The notes beneath the pieces are model-generated. The model was not told where the DNA came from. It made no database searches and was given only the letters and a program-made list of their open reading frames with translations. From positions 25,595 to 89,594 of the forward strand of contig JAOINB010000004.1 in assembly GCA_028139135.1 (NCBI GenBank): a stretch of 64,000 nt of DNA, written 5' to 3'. Made by a program: the position numbers and the translations under genes. Below, in pieces: positions 7,847-17,536 of the stretch. How positions within the stretch are numbered: the first letter of the stretch is position 1; each line of letters opens with the position of its first letter. This DNA comes from Betaproteobacteria bacterium. Its GTDB lineage: Bacteria > Pseudomonadota > Gammaproteobacteria > Burkholderiales > Burkholderiaceae_A.

Positions 7847-10800
7847 TCAGTGTAGTGATTTTAAATCATAAACTTCAACCTTTGATGCCGCAAGCGAAGA
7901 TAATCCATCAACTGCGGCTTTAGCGCCTGCAAGGGTTGTGTATGTGGTTACACTCTCACTCAAAGCACTGGTCCGAATTGATCTCGAATCTTTTATCGCG
8001 CTCTTTCTTTCCTCCACGGTATTTAAAATGAAAGAAATTTCTCCGTTTTTTATCCTATCAACTATATGTGGCCGTCCTTCGGTGACCTTTTTTACCGTTT
8101 CAACCTTGATACCTCTACCTCCAATATATTCAGCTGTTCCTTTTGTGGCAACCAACTCGAAACCCAACATCTGAAGCTTTCTTGCTAAATCTACTGCGGC
8201 GGGTTTGTCGTGATCACGAACACTTATGAATGCGAGCTTTCCCGGTATTTTTGTTGGAAAACGAATACCTGCCGCTAACTGCGATTTTATGAAAGCTTCG
8301 CTAAATGTTTTTCCGATTCCCATAACTTCCCCAGTTGATTTCATTTCTGGCCCCAAAATAGTATCCACCCCAATAAATTTGGAAAAAGGAAACACAGCCT
8401 CTTTTACAGCATAATAATTGGACCCCCGATTTTCAGACACATTTTGAGCATCCAACGATACACCCAACATGATTTTAGTGGCTAACTTGGCTAATGGCAT
8501 ACCGATGGCTTTGGATACAAATGGAATTGTCCTTGAGGCTCGAGGATTAACTTCCAAAACATATACTTCTCCGTTCTGCACAGCATACTGAATATTCATG
8601 AGACCTTTAACTTGAAGAGCCTGTGCCAATATAGACGTTTGTTGCTCAATTTGAGCAATGATCTTTTTGTCGAGGGAAAATGGAGGAATGCAACACGCTG
8701 AATCACCCGAATGAACCCCAGCTCGCTCTATATGTTCCATGATTCCTCCAATAAATAAATCTTTCCCGTCAAACAGACAATCTACATCCACTTCAATAGC
8801 ATCATTTAAAAAACAATCCAGAAGCACTGGTGATTCATTCGAAACTTTTACAGCCTCTAAAAAATACTGTTGAAGATCTTTTTCATCCTGTACAATTTCC
8901 ATCGCTCTTCCGCCCAAAACGTAGCTTGGACGAACTAAGAGGGGAAAACCGAGCTCCCTAGCAAACATTGTTGCTTCTTCCTCTTTTCTCGCAATTCTAT
9001 TAGGGGGCTGCAAAAGATTGAGTTTTTTTAGGAGGTTTTGAAAACGTTCTCTATCTTCAGCTAAATCGATAAACTCTGGTTTTGTGCCTAGAATATTGAC
9101 TCCAGACGCTTCTAAATCCCTAGCCAACTTTAGAGGAGTTTGGCCTCCGAATTGTACAATTACCCCAAGAGGCTTTTCTCTATGAATTATTTCGAGAACA
9201 TCCTCCAAAGTTAAAGATTCGAAATACAGTCGATCAGAAGTATCGTAATCCGTTGAAACTGTCTCTGGGTTACAATTAACCATAATCGTTTCAAATCCTA
9301 GTGCCTTGAGCGCAAAAACCGCATGGACACAACAATAATCAAATTCAATACCCTGACCAATCCTATTGGGTCCTCCACCTAAAATTAATACTTTTTTATT
9401 TTTGCTGGGATGTGACTCATCCTCCTCCTCATATGTTGAGTAGAAATATGAGGTTGTCGAATCAAATTCTCCAGCGCAAGTGTCGACTCTTTTAAAAACA
9501 GGCCTTACCTCCAGTGAATGTCTTACCTTGCGAACTTGTGCTTCGGAAACATCAAGAAGATTTGCTAGTCGGCTATCGGAGAAACCCCTTTGCTTCAATG
9601 CATTCATAATAGGTTTATCGATATCGGATATTACCAATTTTTTCAAATTTTGCTCAATATGAATCAGTTCCCTTATCTGATTCAAAAACCATTTATCGAT
9701 CTTCGTTGCGATATATACTTCTTCGACCGTAAAGTTTTCCCTAAAGGCATTTCCCACAGCAAGAATACGAGTTGAACTAGGTTGTGTTAACTGGTTTTTT
9801 AAATCATCCTGTTGCAGGCTTAGTTCATCTAATCCATTTATGCCAGTTTCCAGTCCACGCAGAGCTTTTTGAAATGATTCCTGAAAAGTCCTCCCTATTG
9901 CCATTACCTCCCCAACTGATTTCATTTGTGTGGTCAGCTTATCTTCCGCTAATGGAAATTTTTCAAATGCAAATCTAGGAATTTTTGTAACGACGTAATC
10001 TATAGTCGGCTCAAATGAGGCTGGAATATTTCCCCCCGTAACCTCATTAGCAAGCTCGTTTAAACAATATCCCACAGCTAGCTTTGCGGCAACCTTTGCA
10101 ATTGGAAAACCAGTGGCTTTAGATGCTAGCGCTGATGATCTGGATACTCTGGGATTCATTTCAACCACTACCATTCTTCCATCGAAAGGGTTTACAGCAA
10201 ATTGAACATTTGACCCACCGGTGTCTACTCCCACTTTGCGCAATATGTTTATCGAGGAACTTCTCATTATTTGAAATTCTTTATCAGATAGCGTCTGAGC
10301 CGGGGCAACAGTAATTGAATCGCCTGTATGAACTCCCATTGAGTCAAGATTTTCTATGGAGCAAATGATTATACAATTATCTTTTTTATCTCTGACAACC
10401 TCCATCTCAAATTCTTTCCAGCCAATTAAAGATTCTTCGATCAACAACTGTTTTGCTGGAGAAACTTCAAGGCCATGTCTGCAAATGGAATCAAATTCCT
10501 GCGCGTTGAAAGCAATCCCTCCTCCTGTTCCACCTAATGTAAAACTCGGTCGGATTATCACCGGAAAACCTGTCCCATTTGTTACCTTTGCAATTGACTC
10601 GCGGACCTCGACTGCCTCCTCTAGTGAATGCGCTAATCCAGATTTAGCAGTTTCAAGCCCGAGCTCATTCATTGCTATTTTGAACAAACTTCTATCTTCG
10701 GCGATTTCAATCGAGGTTTTTTTTGCTCCAATTAATTCCACACCATGCTTTTCTAGAGAACCAGTCTCGGCAAGTTTTAACGCCAAATTTAATGCAGTTT

Positions 10801-11077
10801 GACCACCCATGGTTGCTAACATAGCGTCAGGTTTCTCACACTCAAATATTTGATTTAATACCATGGTATTCAATGGCTCGATGTAAACCGAATCCGCCAT
10901 ATCTGGATCTGTCATGATAGTAGCAGGATTACTGTTTACGAGAACAACTTTATAACCCTCTTCCTTGAGAGCTTTACAAGCTTGAACACCAGAATAATCA
11001 AATTCGCAAGCCTGCCCGATTACAATTGGACCGGCGCCAACAATCAAAATTTTTTCAATGTCTTCTCTCCGAGGCAT
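7847..11077 (-). CDS. carB: Carbamoyl-phosphate synthase large chain CarB
   Basis: Makes carbamoyl phosphate from ammonia, bicarbonate and two ATP for pyrimidine and arginine synthesis; ammonia is channelled from CarA. The 1076-residue protein shows the duplicated ATP-grasp architecture. The first half begins [20 protein letters not shown] and the second repeats this as [19 protein letters not shown] near residue 565. Each half has a GGQT motif and an NPR(V/A)SR motif, and a C-terminal MGS-like allosteric domain covers about the last 140 residues. Length is essentially that of E. coli (1073). It lies 30 nt downstream of carA. Confidence 0.98.
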   Translation of the reverse strand: MPRREDIEKILIVGAGPIVIGQACEFDYSGVQACKALKEEGYKVVLVNSNPATIMTDPDMADSVYIEPLNTMVLNQIFECEKPDAMLATMGGQTALNLALKLAETGSLEKHGVELIGAKKTSIEIAEDRSLFKIAMNELGLETAKSGLAHSLEEAVEVRESIAKVTNGTGFPVIIRPSFTLGGTGGGIAFNAQEFDSICRHGLEVSPAKQLLIEESLIGWKEFEMEVVRDKKDNCIIICSIENLDSMGVHTGDSITVAPAQTLSDKEFQIMRSSSINILRKVGVDTGGSNVQFAVNPFDGRMVVVEMNPRVSRSSALASKATGFPIAKVAAKLAVGYCLNELANEVTGGNIPASFEPTIDYVVTKIPRFAFEKFPLAEDKLTTQMKSVGEVMAIGRTFQESFQKALRGLETGINGLDELSLQQDDLKNQLTQPSSTRILAVGNAFRENFTVEEVYIATKIDKWFLNQIRELIHIEQNLKKLVISDIDKPIMNALKQRGFSDSRLANLLDVSEAQVRKVRHSLEVRPVFKRVDTCAGEFDSTTSYFYSTYEEEDESHPSKNKKVLILGGGPNRIGQGIEFDYCCVHAVFALKALGFETIMVNCNPETVSTDYDTSDRLYFESLTLEDVLEIIHREKPLGVIVQFGGQTPLKLARDLEASGVNILGTKPEFIDLAEDRERFQNLLKKLNLLQPPNRIARKEEEATMFARELGFPLLVRPSYVLGGRAMEIVQDEKDLQQYFLEAVKVSNESPVLLDCFLNDAIEVDVDCLFDGKDLFIGGIMEHIERAGVHSGDSACCIPPFSLDKKIIAQIEQQTSILAQALQVKGLMNIQYAVQNGEVYVLEVNPRASRTIPFVSKAIGMPLAKLATKIMLGVSLDAQNVSENRGSNYYAVKEAVFPFSKFIGVDTILGPEMKSTGEVMGIGKTFSEAFIKSQLAAGIRFPTKIPGKLAFISVRDHDKPAAVDLARKLQMLGFELVATKGTAEYIGGRGIKVETVKKVTEGRPHIVDRIKNGEISFILNTVEERKSAIKDSRSIRTSALSESVTTYTTLAGAKAAVDGLSSLAASKVEVYDLKSLH

Positions 11078-11107
11078 GGATTCTCTTTCTTTAAACTTGT
11101 GAACAGA

Positions 11108-12292
11108 TCATTTGAAAACCCCTACCCTTTGCTCTACTGCATTTAAAAAATCTACAAAAATCTCTTCAATGTCCTGCGGACCAGGACAACCCTCGGGATG
11201 ACCTTGAAAAGCGAAAACTGGAAACTTTTTGAGCCGATAACCCTGAATAGTTCCATCAAATAAAGACCGATGTGTTATTTCCGCTATTTCTTCGAACCGA
11301 TGTTCATCAACAACAAAGCCGTGATTCTGAGATGTGATAAATATCTTGCCAGACTTCAAGTTTACTACAGGGTGATTTGCTCCATGATGTCCTACAGACA
11401 TTTTCACTGTTTTCCCTCCCAAGGCTAAAGAAATGATTTGATGCCCTAAGCAAATCCCGAGACATGGCATTCTGTCATTTATTGCCAATTGTGCGAACTT
11501 GATGGCATCAGTGCATGGCTCTGGATCTCCGGGCCCATTTGAAAAGACAATTCCGGAAGCTCCTAGGGCTTTGATATCGGCAAATTTTGTGCCCGAATCC
11601 ACAATTTTTACGCTACAACCCAATCTTTTAAGGCTCATAACTATATTTCGTTTTACTCCCAGGTCGTAAACAATCACCACAATTCCCTCTTTTTTCCTCA
11701 TAAGATTCGGAACAATCTCTCGGAAACAATCCTCCTCTTTCAGTCCGGACACCTGTTCAATTAAACTTTTTCCGGTAATGCCGGGAAAGGAATTTAAACG
11801 CTCCTGAGCAAACTTTTTTATATCTTGCGACCCGAAATCAATGTCATCAGACTCTACGACTATTATTCCATTCTTTGCTCCATTTTTTCTGAGATGCAAG
11901 GTTAATTTCCTTGTATCAATATTTTCAATCCCCACAATCCTGTTTTTTCTAAGAAAGTCTTGTAATGACTCCTCCGCTCTATGGTTATGATATGACATGG
12001 ATATCTGCTTGATTATTAATCCCGACAGGTGAGTTTTGAAAGATTCCATATCTATAGAATTGCATCCGACATTCCCAACATGTGGGTAGGTAAGCGTTAC
12101 TAGCTGATTAGAGTAACTCGGATCACTTATTATTTCTTGATACCCAGTAATTGAGGTGTTAAAAACTACCTCTCCGATCGCAAATCCATCCGCACCAATT
12201 GAATTGCCGTTAAATCGCATACCGTCCTCTAGTATCAACGCCGCCTTTTTGAAGCCTTTACCTGAAAAATCGAGTAGTTTACCTATATCCAA
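11108..12292 (-). CDS. carA: Carbamoyl-phosphate synthase small chain CarA
   Basis: Glutamine amidotransferase subunit that supplies ammonia to CarB. The 394-residue protein has the CarA-specific N-terminal domain with the ITGYQEIISDPSY signature, and a class I GATase domain with nucleophile Cys in GICLGHQ and the His-Glu pair in GHPEGCPG near the C-terminus. The start is TTG at 12292, with GGAG 9 nt upstream. It heads the carA-carB-greA run. Confidence 0.97.
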   Translation of the reverse strand: MDIGKLLDFSGKGFKKAALILEDGMRFNGNSIGADGFAIGEVVFNTSITGYQEIISDPSYSNQLVTLTYPHVGNVGCNSIDMESFKTHLSGLIIKQISMSYHNHRAEESLQDFLRKNRIVGIENIDTRKLTLHLRKNGAKNGIIVVESDDIDFGSQDIKKFAQERLNSFPGITGKSLIEQVSGLKEEDCFREIVPNLMRKKEGIVVIVYDLGVKRNIVMSLKRLGCSVKIVDSGTKFADIKALGASGIVFSNGPGDPEPCTDAIKFAQLAINDRMPCLGICLGHQIISLALGGKTVKMSVGHHGANHPVVNLKSGKIFITSQNHGFVVDEHRFEEIAEITHRSLFDGTIQGYRLKKFPVFAFQGHPEGCPGPQDIEEIFVDFLNAVEQRVGVFK

Positions 12293-12331
12293 ATAAATTA
12301 TCTCCGTCTAATTTACAATATTCCCGACTAT

Positions 12332-12712
12332 TTAATTAAGAGCAGAAAATAGTATGCCAAAGACGCACCCATGAGCGCAGAGCCATGAAATCGTCCTCAA
12401 GTTTGAAAAACCAAAAATGTAAAATAACACGTAAAGAACCCTCAGAGATATATAAAGCACAGACATAAGATTAACAAAATCTATATTGTCACGAGAGAAA
12501 ATTAAAGCCAGGATCAACGCAGCAGAAAACCAGATAAATGATTCCCAACTATTCTGCTGCGCTGAATTCGCTCGCTCCCTAAAGCCGGTTTGAATGGCAA
12601 GCCATTTTCTCGGATTTTCGTTATCATAATTCTTTTTAGATTTTGAGATTCCTGCGCAAATAATAGGTAAGATTCCAGCTGTAAAGAAACACCAAAATGA
12701 AATTTTATCCAT
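12332..12712 (-). CDS. MAPEG-family-like membrane protein
   Basis: A 126-residue integral membrane protein with about four hydrophobic segments. Between the first and second lies RERANSAQQNSWESF, close to the MAPEG signature (membrane-associated proteins in eicosanoid and glutathione metabolism), where conserved Arg, Asn and Glu contact glutathione. Bacterial members are mostly uncharacterised, so substrate and reaction cannot be assigned. It starts 3 nt after the recR stop and is likely co-transcribed with recR. Confidence 0.7.
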   Translation of the reverse strand: MDKISFWCFFTAGILPIICAGISKSKKNYDNENPRKWLAIQTGFRERANSAQQNSWESFIWFSAALILALIFSRDNIDFVNLMSVLYISLRVLYVLFYIFGFSNLRTISWLCAHGCVFGILFSALN

Positions 12713-12714
12713 AT

Positions 12715-13335
12715 TTAACCTTCCTGCTTTCTTTCTCTAAAAGCCTGCGCAATTGTTCCGAGATCAGTATATTCAAGTTCCGCTCCATACGGAACACCTC
12801 GGGCTAAACGAGCGAGTTTTTTTTTCTTTATCTTCAAATGTTGTGTAAAAAGAGACTCGATAGCCTGAGCGGTTGCCTCACCCTCAGCAGTGAAGTTTGT
12901 CGCAACAATTATTTCCTTCACCGCCTCTTCCTCTGCTCTAGAGAAAAGTCGTTCAAAGCCCAAATCTTTAGGTCCGACTCCATCAATAAAAGAAACTTTT
13001 CCCATCAAAACGAAATATAAGCCGTCAAATGCATTAGATTGCTCCACAGCCAATAAATCGGAAGGAGACTCGACTATGCATAGTTTAGTGGGATCCCGAC
13101 CAATGTCGGTACAAATTTTGCACACCTTGCCCTCACATAAGGTGTTACATTTTTGACAATTACTGATTTTTCTTAAGGCGTCAATGATTGAATCTGATAA
13201 GTCCTCAGCAATACCCCTATCCACGTGTAACAAATAAAAAGCGTATCGTTGCGCAGTTTTTGGACCTACTCCAGGTAATTTCGCTAAAGCTTGTACTAAC
13301 TCTTTGAAACTGTCCGGATTTTTATCACTACTCAT
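12715..13335 (-). CDS. recR: Recombination mediator RecR
   Basis: Works with RecO (and RecF) to load RecA on gapped single-stranded DNA. The 206-residue protein has the N-terminal helix-hairpin-helix LPGVGPKTAQRYAFYLL (about residues 20-36), the zinc finger cysteines at about 60, 63, 72 and 75, and the Toprim domain starting LCIVESPSDLLAVE. The C-terminal basic segment is typical. Length is nearly that of E. coli (201). It follows ybaB, as in the conserved dnaX-ybaB-recR cluster. Confidence 0.97.
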   Translation of the reverse strand: MSSDKNPDSFKELVQALAKLPGVGPKTAQRYAFYLLHVDRGIAEDLSDSIIDALRKISNCQKCNTLCEGKVCKICTDIGRDPTKLCIVESPSDLLAVEQSNAFDGLYFVLMGKVSFIDGVGPKDLGFERLFSRAEEEAVKEIIVATNFTAEGEATAQAIESLFTQHLKIKKKKLARLARGVPYGAELEYTDLGTIAQAFRERKQEG

Positions 13336-13347
13336 AATCGGTTAAGC

Positions 13348-13671
13348 CTAAAAACCTGGGGGTAGTGAAATACCAGAGGTTACCGATTCCATTTTACTAT
13401 CAGATAGTTGCTTTGCTTTCTGGAGACCATCATTTATTGCGAGTTTTAACAAGTCTTGTAAGAGCTCCAAATCCTCTTCTTGTCCTGTAAAAATGGAAGG
13501 ATCAATTGAAACTTTTTTCGTTAGATTGTTGCATGTCAAAGTAACCTTAACTTTTCCTCCTGATGCTTCCCCAATTACCTCTAAGGTAGCAAGCTCATCT
13601 TGTATTTTTTTTAAATCTTGCTGCATTTTTTGAGCCTGCTTCATCATATTTCCTAATTTACCCTTTATCAA
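13348..13671 (-). CDS. ybaB: YbaB/EbfC family nucleoid-associated protein
   Basis: Small dimeric DNA-binding protein of the YbaB/EbfC family. The 107-residue sequence starts with a Met/Gln-rich coiled-coil helix (MMKQAQKMQQDLKKIQ), followed by the conserved GEASGGKVKVTLTCNN beta segment and the LLKLAINDGLQKAKQL helix. It lies between dnaX and recR, the standard position. Its exact role, possibly chromosome organisation, is not settled in any species. Confidence 0.94.
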   Translation of the reverse strand: MIKGKLGNMMKQAQKMQQDLKKIQDELATLEVIGEASGGKVKVTLTCNNLTKKVSIDPSIFTGQEEDLELLQDLLKLAINDGLQKAKQLSDSKMESVTSGISLPPGF

Positions 13672-13690
13672 AAATATCTCCTTTTATTAA

Positions 13691-15313
13691 TCAATGTTTA
13701 ATCGACTCTCTCAATATCTTCCCATCAAATCGCCTAACAAAAGCATTCACAACCTCTGATTTAGAAATTTTTGCATAAGCTTCATTGATCGATTTTTCTT
13801 TTTCACCTTGTTCAATCATTAAAAGAGATGACTCGACTTTATCAAAAAATTCTGTTTTAAATTCGACCGCTTCCCCTATTTTATCTGAAACGTAAAAATT
13901 TACTTTTTCCACTAAATCCAAATCCATGAGAAATGAAGAATCAATTTTTATATGACATACAGAACAAGGTTTTGCATACTTAATGCTCACTAATTCTGAT
14001 TGCGATAAAAACTGCCTTACTAGTCCGTGTCCCCCTAATCTTTTCACAAAATGAGGCCACGTAGTAGTGTCTACTCTCCTAAATAACTTTCCCAAAGAAC
14101 TGCTTCCATCAACAGATATACTTTTTTCGCTGTCTGATTCAGAAGTTTCAGTTATACCAGCATCCCGTTCACCTAATATTGCTTGATCCCGGGAATCTAT
14201 TTCTATCGACTTTTTTTTTTGAAAAAGAGATCTTTCGGGAAGAAAGGCTAGTATCCTAAGAATCGTCATTTGTAATCCGACTAACTCATTTGGAGCTAAG
14301 TGTAGATCCCTTTTTCCTAGTATACATATCTGATAAAACAGATTGGCGTCCGATTCCGTAATAGGTATCTCGTCTGCTATCAGAACGCTCCCTTCTTGTT
14401 CTTTTCCAACAGATTTTAGAATCTTTGCTTGGCAAATTTCATGAAAAACAGTCGCTAGTTGATCAAGAATTGTTTCAGCAGAGGACCCTTTACCGAGGGC
14501 ATCATTGGATATTTTTAAAGCTTCCGCGACGTCGTTTTTAACAATAGCAACAACTAGACTTTCTAAAATTTCACTCGATATAAAACCCAAAATCTCAAAA
14601 ACTGTTGACAGTACAATGGAGCTATCCCCAGATACTGCAATAACCTGTTCAGAAATAGATAGTGCGTCTCGCAAGCTACCAGAAGCAGCAGAAGCTATTG
14701 GCTCAAGCGCTGCATAATCAAACTTGATATTCTTATTTTCAAAAACCGCAACTAAATAGTCGTGAACTTTACTTGTGGGGATATTTTGCAAACTAAATTT
14801 TACACACCGCGATACTACCGTTAACGGTACCTTATTGAGCTCTGTGGTTGCTAAAACGAAAACAACGTAATTCGGAGGCTCCTCAAGAGTCTTCAACATC
14901 GAATTGAAAGCATGACTACTTAACATATGTACTTCGTCAATTATTATTACTTTCGTTTTTCCTAATGATGGAGGATAACGAAGTTGCTCAAAGAATGTCT
15001 GGATTTCTTCAACTCCTCTATTTGAAGCAGCATCCAACTCGATAACGTCTAGAAACGACCCATCCTCAATGTTTTTGCAACTGTCACATGTTCCACAACA
15101 ATCGCCATTTTCAGGACGTTCGCAGTTCAAAGCTTTTGCTATTAACCTCGCCAAAGTTGTTTTTCCCACGCCCCTTCCTCCGGTCAACATATAAGCATGG
15201 TGCATGTTTCCCAACTTTACTGAATGAGTTAGAGCTCTCACAACTAATTCCTGCCCAATGACCGATGCAAACTTGTTCGGGCGTAATGAGCGAGCTAACG
15301 CCGTATATGAAAT
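13691..15313 (-). CDS. dnaX: DNA polymerase III subunits tau/gamma, DnaX, with apparent ATT start
   Basis: Clamp-loader ATPase of the replicative polymerase. From ATT at 15313 the product is 540 residues and begins (M)SYTALARSLRPNKF, aligning with MSYQVLARKWRPQTF of E. coli. Walker A GGRGVGKT lies at residues 45-52, then a zinc-binding CCGTCDSC cluster, IIIDEVHML and the SRC sensor. The first GTG (15241) would remove the first 24 conserved residues. An in-frame TGA lies five codons before the ATT, with no ATG, GTG or TTG between them. AGGAG lies 7 nt before the ATT. Domains I-III end near residue 365, exactly where CAA AAA AAA AAG occurs; slippage there would give a gamma-length product. The C-terminal tau part is shorter than in E. 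coli. Confidence 0.95.
   Translation of the reverse strand: MSYTALARSLRPNKFASVIGQELVVRALTHSVKLGNMHHAYMLTGGRGVGKTTLARLIAKALNCERPENGDCCGTCDSCKNIEDGSFLDVIELDAASNRGVEEIQTFFEQLRYPPSLGKTKVIIIDEVHMLSSHAFNSMLKTLEEPPNYVVFVLATTELNKVPLTVVSRCVKFSLQNIPTSKVHDYLVAVFENKNIKFDYAALEPIASAASGSLRDALSISEQVIAVSGDSSIVLSTVFEILGFISSEILESLVVAIVKNDVAEALKISNDALGKGSSAETILDQLATVFHEICQAKILKSVGKEQEGSVLIADEIPITESDANLFYQICILGKRDLHLAPNELVGLQMTILRILAFLPERSLFQKKKSIEIDSRDQAILGERDAGITETSESDSEKSISVDGSSSLGKLFRRVDTTTWPHFVKRLGGHGLVRQFLSQSELVSIKYAKPCSVCHIKIDSSFLMDLDLVEKVNFYVSDKIGEAVEFKTEFFDKVESSLLMIEQGEKEKSINEAYAKISKSEVVNAFVRRFDGKILRESIKH
14211..14220 (-). other. A10 slippery tract in dnaX (possible gamma-producing site)
   Basis: On the coding strand codons 365-368 read CAA AAA AAA AAG, a run of ten A. 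One extra A, or a -1 ribosomal shift, leads to TGA at 14171-14169 after 13 further codons (product about 381 residues). One lost A leads to TAG at 14205-14203 (about 369 residues). Both are gamma-like, containing domains I-III. Thermus dnaX uses a similar A-tract by transcriptional slippage, and E. coli uses A AAA AAG by ribosomal frameshift. A9 runs in glmM show that such runs also arise by chance here. Confidence 0.45.
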
Positions 15314-15320
15314 TTTTGTT

Positions 15321-15325
15321 CTCCT
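15321..15325 (-). promoter_or_regulatory. Ribosome-binding site deciding the dnaX ATT start
   Basis: AGGAG on the minus strand, followed by a 7-nt spacer and then ATT at 15313-15311. It is the only strong Shine-Dalgarno-like sequence near the conserved N-terminus of DnaX, and it lies just 11 nt after the apparent 3' end of the SRP RNA. Confidence 0.75.
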
Positions 15326-15336
15326 GTGTCAACTGT

Positions 15337-15427
15337 GCGGGCTACACTTACACTTACCATCAAGTGCCTTGGCTGCTCCGTTTCCGACCTGACCAGATTG
15401 ACAATCTAAGTAATGCAATAAGCCCGC
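15337..15427 (-). ncRNA. ffs: Signal recognition particle RNA (4.5S RNA)
   Basis: RNA core of the signal recognition particle, which binds Ffh and targets inner-membrane proteins co-translationally. The minus strand carries the hallmark domain IV hairpin: GGTCAGGTCG, a GAAA tetraloop, then CGGAGCAGCC. This includes the asymmetric internal loop bases that bind the Ffh M domain. The ends GCGGGCT (15427-15421) and AGCCCGC (15343-15337) pair to close a hairpin of about 91 nt. It lies immediately upstream of dnaX, its usual place in this group. No terminator is visible before dnaX, so the two may be co-transcribed and processed. The exact ends are inferred from pairing. Confidence 0.93.
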
Positions 15428-15451
15428 TACATAAGTTTACCAACTGATTTC

Positions 15452-15470
15452 TTTTTTTTTTTTTTTTTTT
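15452..15470. repeat. T19 homopolymer (A19 upstream of ffs)
   Basis: A run of 19 T on the plus strand, between the SRP RNA gene and trxA. Read from the ffs side it is an A-tract about 25-43 nt upstream of the RNA 5' end, where an UP element or bent DNA would sit. It is the longest homopolymer I noticed in the window; its true length may vary or be a sequencing or assembly artefact. Confidence 0.8.
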
Positions 15471-15585
15471 GTTGAAATTAATAAAATAGTTTGTAACAAT
15501 ATGCAAAACAAACAAAAATCCCTCCAGGTTTATCGAGATTGCTCTTGCATTGGTTAGTTAACCTCAAAAATCCCATATTTATACA

Positions 15586-15912
15586 ATGACAGAATTGGTA
15601 ACGAATATATCAGATGAAAGTTTTGATACCGAAGTTTTAAAGTGCTCGGTGCCAGTGATAGTCGATTTCTGGGCTGAGTGGTGTGGGCCATGTAAATCTA
15701 TTTCGCCAATCATTGAGGAGTTGGCAAGCGACTATGAGGGGAAAATTAAGATTTGCAAACTTAATATTGACGAAAGTCCAGAAACACCCACTAAGTTTAG
15801 TGTAAGAGGAATACCAACATTACTTTTGTTTAAAAATGGCGCAGTAGTCTCTCAAAAAGTAGGGGCTGCCGCGAAATCGCAACTGAGTGCATGGATTGAT
15901 AGCAACACATAA
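15586..15912 (+). CDS. trxA: Thioredoxin TrxA
   Basis: Cytoplasmic disulfide reductase kept reduced by thioredoxin reductase. The 108-residue protein has the active site WCGPC at residues 32-36, preceded by VIVDFWAE, the buried Asp, and the cis-proline loop GIPTLLLF. Length is exactly that of a classical thioredoxin. It lies directly upstream of rho, a conserved pairing. No clear Shine-Dalgarno sequence precedes the ATG. Confidence 0.97.
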   Translation: MTELVTNISDESFDTEVLKCSVPVIVDFWAEWCGPCKSISPIIEELASDYEGKIKICKLNIDESPETPTKFSVRGIPTLLLFKNGAVVSQKVGAAAKSQLSAWIDSNT

Positions 15913-15945
15913 GATTTATATCATCCACAATAACCACCACTAAAT

Positions 15946-17208
15946 ATGTATTTATCTGAATTAAAAGCATTGCCCGTAACAAAGTTAGTGGAACTAGCCA
16001 GATCTCTTGACATAGAGACGGCGAGTCGCCTACGGAAGCAAGAATTAATGTTCACAATTTTAAAACGAAAAGCAAAGGGAGGCGAGCAAATTTTTGGAGA
16101 TGGTGTCCTTGAAGTTTTACCTGATGGTTTTGGTTTTTTGAGGTCTCCGGAAGCTTCCTATATGGCAAGTACTGATGATATTTATTTGTCTCCTTCTCAG
16201 ATCAGGAGATTTAATTTGCACACCGGTGATGCGATTGAGGGAGAAGTTAGAACTCCAAAGGATGGGGAACGATATTTCGCTCTTGTCAAAGTTGACCAAA
16301 TCAATTCCCAATCACCAGACGCATCAAAAAATAAGATTTTATTCGAGAATCTTACACCCCTGTTTCCAAATGTTCCAATAAGATTGGAAAGGGAAATGAG
16401 GGGCGAAGAAAATATTACTGGACGAATTATAGATATGGTGGCTCCAATAGGTAAGGGTCAGAGAGGTTTGCTCGTAGCCTCACCAAAAAGTGGTAAAACT
16501 GTTATGATGCAGCATATTGCGCACTCAATCACTGCAAATCATCCAGAGATCAAACTGATAGTTTTACTCATCGACGAACGGCCTGAGGAAGTTACTGAGA
16601 TGCAAAGGTCAGTTAGAGGTGAAGTAGTTGCATCTACGTTTGACGAGCCTGCTGCGAGACATGTTCAGGTTGCTGAAATGGTTATCGAAAAGGCAAAACG
16701 CCTGGTTGAACATAAAAAGGATGTCGTTATTTTATTGGATTCAATAACAAGATTGGCGAGGGCTTATAACACTGTTGTCCCAACATCCGGAAAGGTACTG
16801 ACAGGAGGAGTTGATGCAAATGCCCTACACAGGCCAAAAAGATTTTTTGGCGCAGCAAGAAACGTCGAGGAAGGCGGTTCTCTTACAATCATAGCCACAG
16901 CCCTAGTAGAGACAGGTAGCAGGATGGATGAAGTAATATACGAAGAATTTAAGGGAACAGGTAACATGGAAGTTCACCTCGAGAGAAGGTTAGCCGAGAA
17001 AAGGGTTTATCCGTCGATAAACATTAATCGATCGGGAACCAGGAAAGAAGAGTTGCTCATTAAACCTGATTTATTGCAAAAGATTTGGATCCTACGTAAA
17101 ATTCTACATGACATGGATGAGTCTCAGGCAATTGAGTTTTTATTAGATAAAATAAGACAAACTAAGAATAACGCTGAATTCTTTGATTTAATGAAAAAAG
17201 GCGCTTAA
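15946..17208 (+). CDS. rho: Transcription termination factor Rho
   Basis: Hexameric RNA helicase that terminates transcription. The 420-residue protein has the N-terminal helical domain ([18 protein letters not shown]), the cold-shock-like RNA-binding fold with [17 protein letters not shown] (about residues 49-65), Walker A ASPKSGKT near residue 180, Walker [17 protein letters not shown], and the Q- and R-loops with [12 protein letters not shown]. Length equals E. coli Rho (419). It lies between trxA and rpmE. Confidence 0.98.
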   Translation: MYLSELKALPVTKLVELARSLDIETASRLRKQELMFTILKRKAKGGEQIFGDGVLEVLPDGFGFLRSPEASYMASTDDIYLSPSQIRRFNLHTGDAIEGEVRTPKDGERYFALVKVDQINSQSPDASKNKILFENLTPLFPNVPIRLEREMRGEENITGRIIDMVAPIGKGQRGLLVASPKSGKTVMMQHIAHSITANHPEIKLIVLLIDERPEEVTEMQRSVRGEVVASTFDEPAARHVQVAEMVIEKAKRLVEHKKDVVILLDSITRLARAYNTVVPTSGKVLTGGVDANALHRPKRFFGAARNVEEGGSLTIIATALVETGSRMDEVIYEEFKGTGNMEVHLERRLAEKRVYPSININRSGTRKEELLIKPDLLQKIWILRKILHDMDESQAIEFLLDKIRQTKNNAEFFDLMKKGA

Positions 17209-17234
17209 TTTAATTTGAAGGTTTAGGATTCCAT

Positions 17235-17507
17235 ATGAAAAAAGATGTGCACCCGAATTACCGACAGGTCGTGTTCGTCGACGTATCTAACGACTACCGT
17301 TTTTTAACAAGATCGACTGTGAAAACAAAAGATACAACCAAGTGGGAAGATGGTCAAGAATATCCCTTATACAAGCTAGATACTAGCTCAGAATCTCACC
17401 CCTTTTATACGGGTACGCAAAAGATGGTTGACACTGCTGGTAGAGTTGAGAAGTTTAGGCAAAAGTTTGGTACAAAACGGGGTACGAGGTCCCAGACGAA
17501 AGAATAG
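17235..17507 (+). CDS. rpmE: 50S ribosomal protein L31, type B
   Basis: Large-subunit protein that bridges the subunits. The 90-residue sequence starts [20 protein letters not shown] and has the type B hallmarks SHPFYTG and [11 protein letters not shown]. It lacks the zinc-binding cysteines of type A L31. In some species this zinc-free paralogue replaces type A under zinc limitation; here it is simply the L31 next to rho. Confidence 0.95.
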   Translation: MKKDVHPNYRQVVFVDVSNDYRFLTRSTVKTKDTTKWEDGQEYPLYKLDTSSESHPFYTGTQKMVDTAGRVEKFRQKFGTKRGTRSQTKE

Positions 17508-17536
17508 TTTTAAAAGACCTATCCGGTATTCGTTCG

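Noticed and set aside
15111..15332. Minus-strand frame starting TTG just before dnaX
   Set aside because: It runs out of frame with the conserved DnaX N-terminus and ends soon inside dnaX; not a leader peptide I can support.
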